Assembly (NCBI RefSeq): GCF_030272615.1
Contig: NC_081415.1
Span: forward strand, 368,843,667 to 368,907,666
DNA length: 64,000 nt
Source of the DNA: Cryptomeria japonica
Taxonomy: Eukaryota > Streptophyta > Pinopsida > Cupressales > Cupressaceae
Direction of reading: 5' to 3'
Shown here: in pieces, positions 49,057 to 59,741 of the stretch
Numbering within the stretch: the stretch's first letter is position 1
How the letters are laid out: every line of letters starts with the position of its first letter
Notes under the pieces: generated by a model
What the model was told of the DNA's origin: nothing
What the model saw: only the letters and a program-made list of their open reading frames with translations
The model's database searches: none
Position numbers and translations under genes: made by a program

Positions 49057-49688
49057 ATATATTGTATATACATATATATACATATATACATGTATATATA
49101 TATATATATACATGTATGTATAAATACATACATATATTATATGTATATATATATGTGTGTGTGTATGTATATATATACATATACATATATATGTATGTAT
49201 ATATATGTATACATATATATACATACATATATATTATATGTATATATATACATATATATTATGTATCTATATATGTTTATATGTGTGTATATATATGTAT
49301 ATATATGTATATGTATATGTATGTATACATATACATATATACATATGTATATACACACACATATATATATACACACACATACACACACACATATACACAC
49401 TTATACGTATATATACATACATACATATAGATATAGATATAGATGTAGATGTAGATGTAGATATTGTTGGCCATTTGGTGGAATTGATTATGTGTTGCAT
49501 TGATGTCAACACTAGTTGTTTGGATGCTTTACCGACACCCTTATACATATACATATATACATATGTATATACACACACACATATATATACACACACATAC
49601 ACACACACATATACACACTTATACGTATATATACATACATACATATAGATATAGATATAGATATAGATGTAGATGTAGATGTAGATAT
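48450..49688. repeat. Kilobase-scale TATA/CATA microsatellite
   Basis: About 1.2 kb of alternating purine-pyrimidine sequence built from TATATACA, TGTATGTA and (CA)n or (GT)n words, with AGATAT and AGATGT at the right end. It is self-complementary at many scales. Both strands stay open for up to 310 codons of Tyr, Ile, Cys, Met, Val and His, which is a by-product of the repeat and not a gene. Confidence 0.95.
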
Positions 49689-49764
49689 TGTTGGCCATTT
49701 GGTGGAATTGATTATGTGTTGCATTGATGTCAACACTAGTTGTTTGGATGCTTTACCGACACCC
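49327..49764. repeat. Tandem duplication of about 220 bp spanning microsatellite and LTR start
   Basis: 49327-49542 and 49543-49764 are nearly identical. Each holds the CA-rich microsatellite, the AGATAT/AGATGT runs, and the first 76 bp of an LTR (TGTTGGCCATTTGG to CCGACACCCTT). The copies differ mainly by one AGATAT unit and one CA unit. The second copy continues into the rest of the LTR. Confidence 0.9.
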
Positions 49765-50881
49765 TTCTGGTCCCAGTAGGTTGAGTGGTCTTTGGTTAAC
49801 TTGGATCTGACATGATCCGGTTGACTTTGGTATAATCTAGTGATGGAATTAACTTGTTCATAATGCTTATACTCATATTTGGTTAGTTAGTTTTGGTCTG
49901 GTGATTGGATGCTATCCTGCTTGCTATGGAGATTGGTTTCTGGTTCTGGCGAGGGTTTCACCGGTAGAGCTTTTGGTGGAGATCTTTGATGCATTGCATA
50001 ATTGGTGTTGGTACAACTTCTGATAGAGTTTTAGGATGTTGTTGGTGATCATGTTCGAGACTTGTCATTTGGAGATCATTGTTGAAGCGTGTGGACCTAT
50101 ACTTGATCCCGGTTGATCTAGGTTATGGACCGACATTGATGTAACGTGTGGATATGACCTATTGTTGTATTTCTGGGATGTCCTATGTGTTGCATATTAT
50201 TTTTTTCGATCTAAGGCCGACATGGTTTGTAATTATGTAATTGGTTTATTATCTCGTAGCCGACCTGATTGTTTATGGTCAAGGGTTTGTATAAATAAGA
50301 TGTAAGATCTCATTGTAGATCATCATGGTTATTGTAAGAGGTCATGGTCAAGGAATGTAATGTGTGAATAATGTAACATCATTCAAGCAGAGGAGTTGGT
50401 CGGCCATTGGAGATCTAATTGGGTTTGTCAGAGGATTTAGTCCTTCGGTGTTGAGCTTAACTAGAACTGTACTCAGGCATATGTGATGCTATCATTTGCA
50501 GTTCAACACTTCTCCGGATTGTAGTCTAGATTTGTATGTAGTCAGTGAGACTCCTTTTGTGATGAGCAGTGTGCTCTAGGTTGTTGGCCTTCCTGCAAGT
50601 GCAAGCCCCTTCATTGTAAATTCACATACTTATTGCAGAAGTATTATCTGACTGTGGGTAGGCTTCCCACCGTGGTTTTTCCCTTTATCGGGTTTTCCAC
50701 GTACAAATATTTGTGTTGTGTGGATGGATTTTATTCTATGATTACTGTTTATGCTTAATTCAATTAACTGTCATTCCGGTATTGTTGTTTTAAATTGCTA
50801 ATGCTTTCGGTAATCTATGACAACTGATTCACCCCCCCCTCCCCCTCTCAGTTGTCTTCCAGTTATCTGAACTGTCTAACA
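49689..50881 (+). repeat. Solo LTR (1193 bp) with GATAT target duplication
   Basis: It starts TGTTGGCCATTTGG and ends GAACTGTCTAACA. GATAT precedes (49684-49688) and follows (50882-50886). A C-rich CTGATTCACCCCCCC block precedes the end, as in the LTR at 2982-4172 and the inverted one at 10628-12121. No PBS or internal region is attached, so it is the product of recombination between two LTRs. Confidence 0.88.
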
Positions 50882-50925
50882 GATATAGATATAGATATAT
50901 AGACACACGCACACACACACACAAG
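50882..50925. repeat. Right remainder of the microsatellite
   Basis: GATATAGATATAG followed by a CA run; it continues the AGATAT tract interrupted by the solo LTR. Confidence 0.85.
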
Positions 50926-51987
50926 ATACACTCCCTCCTAATTATAAGGGAAGGCTTCCCTTTTCCACTGCAATTATTCTACTTTCTTCTACCTGCTAAC
51001 TTTACACTAATCAAAGGTAGAACAACAACTTAGTTCTCTTTTTTCAGACTTAGTTCCATCTAATTCTCTTATAAGACTAGATGTTTCCCTTAATTTAAAT
51101 AACTTGAAAACTTGTAGTAATACTTAAACTAATTATTTTGGAAAGTAAAGTGTCCATGAAAGAACAAAGTCTCTCATTACTTTCCTCTTCTGAAAATGAC
51201 TTTGGGACAAGAACTCCCACACTTAAGAACTCAAAGATTCATTTTATGTATTATAACTCTTATCAACCACTGTAACCCAAATATACCTTTAGCTCAAAGA
51301 CTGATAGATATATTAAAAGATATTCTACTCTAACTAGATAGTTTGCGCAACACAAAGACTTCACTTTCTATATTTTTAAATTCAACTCGGGGGATAATTT
51401 TCAAAAGCACAAAGACTTGAAACAGTATTATCTTAACTAGATCCCAACTATTGAATCTTCAAAGCAACTCAAAGATTGCTTGTAAAAATCCAAAGTTCTT
51501 CAATATCTATCATCGATAACTTTCACCAAATTTAACCAATTGAGAGCATATGATACTAAATGACATAAGAACATTAATATCACACAAAAAGATTGAACTC
51601 AAAACAAAGTTTGAATGCCAAGCTTCAATTCTTCTTGATTAAATTGCAAATTCACAAAATGAACACAAAGTCTCAATTTGTTCTTCACTTGGGTAGAGTT
51701 TTGTTGCATAAAATGAAGATGGAAAAAGATTCTTATTATAGTGATAACCCTCATATATATATAAGAGGGGTGCAACATGAAAATAGGAAAATATAACTAA
51801 ATTATGACTAAGTCAAAGAAGAGATTGATTTAATTTAAGACTTGTGCACTCAGTAGGTGCACAAGAGAAATTACAAAAAGACACTTGAAGTGTCGCTAGA
51901 TAAAACTAAAAGCCACTAGAGAACCACGAAAATGACTAAGTGTCACTTTCCTTAGGTAGAAGTCTTCTTTTGAAATTACTCAAATTC
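50926..51987. other. Non-coding sequence with two short hairpins
   Basis: No gene seen. It lies 3' of the long minus-strand reading frame and may be its untranslated end. CTTGTGCAC-7 nt-GTGCACAAG is at 51841-51865 and GACACTTGAAGTGTC at 51880-51894. Confidence 0.5.
51841..51894. repeat. Two adjacent perfect inverted repeats
   Basis: A 9-bp stem with a 7-nt loop, then a 7-bp stem around one base. As transcribed from the minus strand they would form two hairpins about 95-150 nt past the stop at 51988. A terminator or processing role cannot be claimed. Confidence 0.7.
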
Positions 51988-54561
51988 CTAGAAAGCATGC
52001 TTCATCTGGACTCCATTAGGTCCCTGGGTATTATTGGTGATGATCTTGAACCTAGTAATAGAATCCTCCAAATCAGTACAACATTTCTTATGCTTCCTCA
52101 AAATAGTATCTAAGAAAACCAGGACAAACTGAACGTCAACCAACTTATCTACCGAAGATAAAGAGAAATCCTCCTTTTCAACTTCAACAGTTACAAGCAA
52201 ACTGAATTCTTTAATAACCTCATTTACTGGTAGTAGTTTCCCATCCTAATCAAGGAACACACATGGAATTTCTAAAACCTTTGCAACAATCTCTTCCTTC
52301 TTGCCAACACATTCCTTTAAAGCCTTCCTCATATCCTTGACTAGACGCTCAAGAATGTTCATTTTGTGTTATAAGGCTTATCATTGTTCCACATACATGC
52401 ATTGTGAAGGAATAACATTATTTTGTATGAGTTCATCAAGATCAAAATCTTCAAATTTCAACCAAGCCTCAAAATATCTTTCTCGCATTTTGAGCTCCTA
52501 GGAGAAGAATTCTATGGTGCTACCTATTTTTGTCCTAACAGTATCAAGGTTGTTGACAATGGTACAAGCTGAACATATGAGTTGTGTGCCTTGACTCAAC
52601 ATATGATCCATCCATTCTGCCACAACTCTACTACAAGATGTTATTTGCTCAGCTCTTTTAACAACTTGCTCATCCAAGGATGAAGTTATTGGTTCAACAA
52701 TCTCATAAGACTTATTTGTACCTTAATTAATATTGAAGTGAGTTGTTTGATCCTTTCTTTGAGCTGATCTTTCTTGACCTTGTCCTCATCATATCTGGCA
52801 ACAAGAGCTTACAAAGTTGATATTGCATCACCCGAAGCAAAATCATGAGTATGTTTTCCCAACTCAACTCTTTGTATAGTATAATCTATATCCTGCACTT
52901 GATCAATAACTGCATCTTGGGGAGGAATAACAACCTTATCATACTTGTTCTTATTCTTATCAACCTTAACTCTTGAAAAAGTCTTAGCCTTCTTGGTAGT
53001 TTTGGGTTTGATGGGGACAATTTGACTGAAATCAAAATCTTCAGGGGAAACAACTTGCTTCTTCCTTTTTGGGGCATTAGAAAACAACCAAGGTGGCAAG
53101 GTAGAATCATCTTCCCTGCCAACCAACACATCTTGGGAGGGATTGATAGAGTCCTGAATGGTTGTATTCAACAAAGGAGAGGGTATGGTGATCACATTGG
53201 TGGGATTTTCTAATGAAGATTAATTTGACCTAGGAGCTGGCTCATTTATGAACTTATCAAAATAATCTAGCATAGATGTAGACACTTCGGACAATGTGGT
53301 AAAATCCGAGAAAACATTCTCAATATTATCATGGGGTGTGTCTAGGGCTAACTCACTAGCACTTGTGAAAGATATATGAATAACACTTGATGAAATGACA
53401 CTTACAAATGTTGGAGGCTTAGGATCAAAAGTAGAGATAGGAACTTGCAAAGTAGATGTAGGAGAAGATACCTAGGGTAGAGGTTCATTTGTTTGTGGAA
53501 ACTCTTCTACATTCAACTCATCTTATTCCCGATCACCCTCTTATTCATGAACTAACTTTTCATCAATAAGTTCGCCCTCCTCCTGTTCATTTGGTATATC
53601 CAATTCTGATATCTCCTGAACATTAGATCTTGATGGCTCCTCCTGAGATTTACCTTTCTTGGATCCAACTGTGAATTTCAATTTAGGAGCCTTTGTTGGA
53701 GTAGCAGGATTCTGTTTGTTCTTTGTTTTAATCTCTAATCTCTTTCCCATTGGGCCAGTAGTGTCATCATCAAAAGAAGAGGAGAAATGCTTTAAAGGAA
53801 CACCATGCAAAGATAACCAAATATTAGTATTTGTGAGAATACTTTGAAAACGTGCTCTGATAGAAGTGCACTCCTTTTTTGTGACCACTAAATGAGAGGC
53901 AAAGGAGTAGAAGAAACCTTGTTCTTCTCATACATGGGGTCCAATATATCATTGTATTCCTCCAAATCTTTAGGAACATCAGCAAGACCAAAGTTCTCAA
54001 TTTGTTTAATTGTCAAGCGAAAATAATCAAGTTTCCTTATATCATGCTCGGACCTACAATCAACCCAAACATCTTCGATCCAATGAATATGCACATATGC
54101 CTTCTTCATTTTGTTTCTAATCCCTCTATAGTCAAAGTCCTTCCTGGCTTTGAAAAATCTCATAGTGACTCTTCAGATCTCATCCTCCATGACTCTGGCC
54201 TTGAAAATATAATTGATAGAATATCTTCCAATGGAGATAAAGAATTTCAAACCTGTCTTGTGAGAACCTGATTGAGACTCGTGTACTGCATTCATCTGAT
54301 GAGAAAGCTTCATTAGCACAATCTTGTCAGAAGGATATCTAGGGAGCATGAAGGGCTCACCATTGAAACATCCAACCCTAATATAGGTGAAGGTTGGAAA
54401 CGGAAGAAACATGCATTCATATTGATTGACAACTTCCCATGTGTAACAGACACCCTCTTATTATGTAGATTTTTATCCATCATAACCATATAATAACCAA
54501 AGAAAGCACCATTGACCCTTCAGAATTGATTATGACTTTCTTTCAAGACCAACTAGGTATA
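51988..54561 (-). pseudogene. Second long pol-less reading frame, C-terminal two thirds
   Basis: Minus-strand open stretches follow one another in order: 54173-54412 (YIRVGCFNGEPFMLPRYP), 53888-54163 (KKAYVHIHWIEDVWVDCRSE), 53541-53888 (Lys/Pro/Glu linker), 53220-53450 (Ser/Thr-rich), 52809-53195 (Lys-rich, FSRVKVDKNKNKYDK), a helical part near 52550-52700 (EWMDHMLSQGTQLICSACT) and 51988-52200. Frames change a few times and stops occur. No polymerase, integrase or zinc-knuckle motif. The order (globular, charged linker, helical tail) resembles ORF2 at 6132-9470, but I cannot prove homology by eye. Function unknown. Confidence 0.6.
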
Positions 54562-55822
54562 GTGATGAGCCAAAATAATGGCTCTATTTTATCTATGTTA
54601 TGTGTCATTACTGGGACATTAGGAGTCTAGATATGTCTTTTGAGTTCAGAACCTTTGCTAAGTGATAAGATTTTATATGTGTTGATGGTGCAGTCATATG
54701 ACATGAACTTGTTTGATATATGTTCCTTTTTTATGCAATATAATAGGTAATTATGCTATGAGGAATATAGATGGTAATGTTGCATGTAGATTTTGAATGT
54801 TACTCTAATAGGGATAAATAGGCCTATATTTGTGCATGTTATCAATTTCATGTAGGACTAAAGAAGAATGTTGAACCAGTCCAAGATGCTCAGCAATAAA
54901 GATCATGGAGTTGTTGGCTGGTAAAAGAGACAACAAGGATTGTCATTGAAAGAGTCAACTAGCGATTGAAGATGGTTCATTATGACTTATCTGAAGACTT
55001 AAATGATTTCCTTTCCTATAGGAGTAAATTTAGGTCAGAGGTTACGCTAGATTTTCTCTCTATTGTTCCAACATATTTTGACTGATTCTCAGTGCTTGTA
55101 ACTTTACCTTCTTTTTCTCCTTGTTTAATAAAAGAATCCTCCTTGAATTTTGGGAGTGGTATGCTAGTTAGTTAGGAATTTCATGCTTTAAATAATCTCC
55201 CACCTTCTCTTGTATGGTGGTTGAGAAAATAATAGTTTCAAAGTTTGTAATACAATTCCAATTTAGTTGAAGAGACATACTTCCAGCAATATGTTGTTAT
55301 GTTATCAAGTACTTTTGGATTAATAAATATGATACTTTAAGTTTCGGGAATTGGATTTAGTTGTTTGGATTCTTACTAAGGGGGGTCACTTAGTGAGTAT
55401 TCCTTTCATGTCTTTTATCAATTACTTTTCATTATGTACTTAGCATTATCTTGATCACGGACTGTTCTTGCAGCCACTGGAATACTTCATGTGATTGTTC
55501 CTGCAGCCATTGCAAATTGAGTAGAACCCTATTTGTTGATCATGGATAAAGTCTTATCTTTCCTAGTTCTCACTTAGAAGTTAGTTATTTTTCCTTTCAA
55601 TCATTTCAGTTACTTGCTTCTAACATTTTCCTTCAATAACATTTCATTTCCAGCAATAGGAAAGGTGACTATTTTAGTCTTTCTAGTGCATATACTTTGC
55701 ATACCCATTCCAAGTATATGCCCCAAGTTGATAACTAAATGAACCTTCATGATGAAAGATAACTACTTAGTTGGATGTCCAATCCCTAAGATACGACTTC
55801 AAATTCTAGTTGTTGAACCATT
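54562..55822 (+). repeat. LTR-like dispersed repeat, copy B (about 1.26 kb)
   Basis: Colinear with 17732-18862: shared CACTTAGTGAGTA, TGTTCTTGCAGCCACTGG, CCCTATTTGTTG, TAGTGCATATAC and GTTGGATGTCCAATC blocks in the same order. It starts TGATGAGCC and ends TAGTTGTTGAACCA. It interrupts the minus-strand reading frame at the EVHEYYMTDLLN motif. A matching target duplication was not evident. Confidence 0.6.
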
Positions 55823-56643
55823 GAGAAGATCAGTCATATAGTATTCATGTACCTCAACTTGCCTTTTGTCACCAATAGTAGTCAAGCCAGGAAAGTGTCT
55901 CATTGAAGTTGCAGCATACACCAAGTAAGAAGTCATATATAACTTAAGAGTAGTAATAAACTTGGTGAGCTGGTCACGATAGCATCACTTATTTGCTTTC
56001 CCCAAAAAATCTTCTCCTTGTTTTGTCTAATCATGTGGATATACTGATATATCCACGTATGGAAAGTATTAGAAGTGGGGAGTCCTTTAATTCTACTAAA
56101 AAGAGTTATCGAGTCATTAAATTCCTCAATGAAGTCACATCTAGGAAGAGTTTCCGGCCATCTTGCAATAGTCAGCCTTGGATTTTTAAGCCAATTGTCA
56201 TTTATATTATGCCTACACTTGTCAAAATTCCTGTCAAAGTTGGCTACAACTAACTGCATAGTGATATCTGAAAATCTCTCAATACTTGGACATTTGAACA
56301 CTAAATCAAAGAAATCTTCATCAAGCCTGATTAACTTCTTTCCAGATTCATCCTTCATGCTTCTTCTTTCAAGATCAAAATGCTTTGTCATTGCCATCAC
56401 AAATTCAGGATCTTGTGCTATCATTGGAAAACCTGCAACTAAGTGTATGCCACTATTGATAACAGCTTCCATATCCTAATATGAAGGTGGTTTCTTGATT
56501 CTCTTGATAAATTCTTCTAGGTCAACATGACCTATCTCCGTGTCTATAATATGATCAATATTAGAAGTAACCGGAGAAGAAGGAAAAACCAGATGTAGGT
56601 CTTGCTTCTTGAATTTCATCCCTCTTTTGTTTGGAGATGCAAT
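55823..56643 (-). pseudogene. Second long pol-less reading frame, N-terminal part
   Basis: The minus strand starts at about 56643, where a MASPNKRG-like start has ATT in place of ATG. After one stop it is open at 55933-56472 (179 codons; HFDLERRSMKDESGKKLIRL, FDLVFKCPSIERFSDITMQL, WIYQYIHMIRQNKEKIFWGK). A one-base shift near 55985 leads into DQLTKFITTLKLYMTSYLVY and VEVHEYYMTDLLN, where the repeat at 55822 interrupts. It joins in order to 54561. The family is not recognised; I suspect a transposon-carried gene because of copy-like decay and flanking structure. Confidence 0.6.
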
Positions 56644-56955
56644 ATTGAGAGAAAGAGAAATTCATTAGTATCAACATGATACACTTTCTCAATTCATTTT
56701 TGTTCATACAATTTGAGCAAATTTTGACGATAGTACATTTGAGATAATTAGGTTTTCCAAAAAACCTATTTTTGATAACTTGATATTTCCAAAGTAAATG
56801 GAATGAAAAATTACCATTTACGTGTGTGCAAATAAATGAATTTCAAACAAAAACATTTGAAAAATTCCATTTATAAAAGTGTAGAATGAAAAATGTAATT
56901 AGGGTTTATTTAAAAATAATCTAATTACATTTGAAGAAAAAAAATCTCAAAAAAG

Positions 56956-58007
56956 AGTGTAATTCGAGCCTATAAACCTGAATTACACTTATTTGAAAAT
57001 AAGCGACAAAGTGTCGGTCGGGTCTATAGACCCGTCGAACACTTCAAAAAGGAATGAATACAATATAATGATAGGCAGGTTCATAGGCCCACCATGCATT
57101 TGAAAGCATGGTAAAAATAGTGTCGAGCGAGGTGATAGACCTGTCATGCACCATGTCGTGGTGTATGGCAGGCTTATGGCCCCACCAATCACCACAGGGA
57201 GCATTACAAAGGAAAGATGATAAGGTGTTGGTCGGGGTCATCGACCTGCCATACACCAAGCTGTGGTGTATGGCGGGCCTACGACCCCGCTAACACCACT
57301 TTGAAATCAAGAAAAGTAAAGAATGTGTGGGCGGGTCACAAACCCGCCACACATCACACTATGGTGTGTGACGAGCCAACGACCCCCCTAAACACCACAA
57401 CATTGTTACACGACAAGGGGAAAAAATAAAAAGGGTCGTGGAAAGGTCGCATACGCGCCACGGACCATTTAATGGTGTGTGTTGGGCTTGCAACCCCATC
57501 ACGACACCACCATTCGAAGGAAAATTGAAGGGAACAACCAAATCCCCTTTGGATCATGCGATCCAAACGGATTAAATGGATCTCAAAACCACTTTAAAAT
57601 CATTTGATATTTGAAAAGGAAGAACCAAAAAGGGTTTTGAAAACCCTAACAAGAACGAAGAAAATACATACCCGAAATAGGAGTAAATCTTCTCCTTCCA
57701 GCCACAAAATCGATCTTGAGAAGATTAAAATGGAGATTAAGAAGATAAATAAGTCTCCAACTGAATATAAAAGAATCCTAAACCAACTCTTCAAAAATCC
57801 CACAAATAACTCAAAGTGCATTAAATAAGTGCAATTCGGGTTTATAAACTTGAATTGCACCTATGAGGTGTAATTCGGGTTTATAAATCCTAATTGCACC
57901 TAAAAGGTGAAATTAACCAAAAGAGGTGTAAATCAGGTCTACAAACCTGAATTATACCTAGATTGTCTAACTTGGTGTAATTCGGGTCCACGAACCCAAT
58001 TTGCACC
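56956..58007. repeat. Array of diverged hairpins upstream of the long frame
   Basis: At least six compact palindromes of 32-36 bp lie at 56956-56990, 57011-57042, 57323-57354, 57829-57861, 57866-57901, 57924-57959 and 57974-58007, with larger, less regular ones at 57120-57300 and 57436-57520. Typical arms are GTGTAATTCGGGT with AACCTGAATTGCAC around a TATA-like loop; others use GTGTCGGTCGGGTC or GTGTGGGCGGGT, each paired by its own partner arm. No open frame of interest. It sits where the 5' leader or LTR of the 56643 frame would be. Confidence 0.75.
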
Positions 58008-58159
58008 TAGAGTTCGCAAAAAAGTGAAAAGGGGTAAAACAGGGAAAAACGCGCTTTTGACGACAAAAATGTCTCAAAAAGCGAAACATAGAGCAGGAAA
58101 AACCACAAAAGAGCAAAAGGTTGTGGAGTACCCTCATTTTTTGCTAACGCTAAAAACGA

Positions 58160-58378
58160 GGATAGCAACACACACACACACATGTATTTGTACTCACATT
58201 ATGAATACACATATATGAACATGTGTACATACAAGAACTTATTTACATACATGTACATGCATACATAATTACATAGTTGTCTTTACATTTAAGTGTATAT
58301 ACATATATGTATTTGGAGTATATGTATATATACATATATATGTATATTTACATATATGTGTATTTACATTTATGTGTG
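58160..58378. repeat. CA and ACATATAT microsatellite-like stretch
   Basis: A (CA)n run at 58170-58182 followed by 200 bp of TACATATATGTAT-type words. Confidence 0.75.
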
Positions 58379-58384
58379 TCTTAA

Positions 58385-58990
58385 ACTTTGTCCTTGAAAC
58401 ACTGAAACTCTTCTTTTGAATCTAAGAAATAGTGAAAATGAAAGCCTCCAATAAGGAAATTGAAACCCTTAAACCCTAACTTTTTAATACTGACATACAA
58501 ACAGTGCATCAAACTGTGATTCAAAACACACCTACATTTATATACACATCTAAGTATACATAAATGTATGTATATACAGATTCACATATAATGTATAATG
58601 CCTTAAAATCTAAAATTCATGATCCCTCTAACACTGATTCTTAAACCATTCACTAAGAAAAATGAAACATTTAATCAAACATTGAATCAATCTTGTAATT
58701 CAAACTCTCAAGCTCTTCAATTGACTCCAAGAAATAGTGACAATGAAACCCTCAACCAAGGAATTTCAAACCCTTAAACCCTTCATTTTTAATAATGACA
58801 TACAAACTTGTGCATCAAACCATGATTCAAAACACACCTACATGTATACACATTGAAACTCTTCAATTGAATCCCTTTAAGTGGTTTAGAATGAGACTCT
58901 TCCGACCAATTCAGACAATGAAACAAACAGTGAACCAAAAGACATTTTACTTTATATATACAAATATGGAAATGAATATGTTTGAAATTT
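58385..58990. repeat. Tandem repeat of about 306 bp, two copies plus a partial third
   Basis: The marker GAAATAGTGA(A/C)AATGAAA(G/C)CCTC occurs near 58426 and 58732, each followed by AAACCCTTAAACCCT, GACATACAAAC and GATTCAAAACACACCTACAT in the same order. A third partial start (AAACTCTTCAATTGAATC) is at 58856. Confidence 0.8.
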
Positions 58991-59741
58991 GGAAATACAG
59001 GTGTATATAAAATCATGTACATGTATGTATATACATACATGTATGTAAATACACAATTTCATATAATATATTTCTTTTTGTTTCTGATTGTATACCCTTA
59101 TTGTTCGAATTACTCATAATATTTAATCCTCATTATCCTTTCATGGTTGCCCACATTCTTACTGTCATGTCCATTCAACCTAATTGTAAGCCTAATACCC
59201 CTTCTTGACTATACAGTCAAGTAATTCTTTGGAAAGAACCCATTCCAGCTACACCACCACATCTCGTTGACCCCAAAGGTTTCGATCTTGAATCCCTACC
59301 TAATTAAGTGTTGCATTTTTTATACAGTTATTGTTTTAAAACTCTATTTTACAAGTGTTGAATACACTAAACAAATAAATAGTTGTAGGCCTAACTCTAT
59401 ACAAAATATTACATTTCATAAAAGCGAACCATAGTCCTATTGTTCAAGCATAACTGACATCTTGCACTCTATTGTCATTCAAACTGAAAATGCACCTCAC
59501 TTCCATAACAAGCATCATTGTTAGTATTGAACAACAAGCATCGGTCTACAACATCACATGGTTAGTTGGTTCCATCTCACAATACCAAATTTTAAACTAT
59601 ACACCAGTTGTCTTGTGACATATAAAATTAAACATATCAATCATAATAGTATATAGTTTTTATTGATCTACATAATTTAAATGATTGGACGACTAACATA
59701 CATATTCTTGTTGTTGTGTGCAAACGTGGAGGGCAAACAAG
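58991..59741. other. Sequence upstream of the transposase frame; no gene seen
   Basis: AT-rich with a TACATGTATGTATATACAT palindromic stretch at 59020-59050. No promoter can be assigned with confidence. Terminal inverted repeats of a pogo element were looked for here and not found. Confidence 0.4.

Noticed and set aside
48417-49736. Long open frames of up to 310 codons on both strands, rich in Tyr, Ile, Cys and Met
   Set aside because: They are translations of the TATA/CATA microsatellite; frames are open on both strands and in several phases, with no normal codon or residue use.
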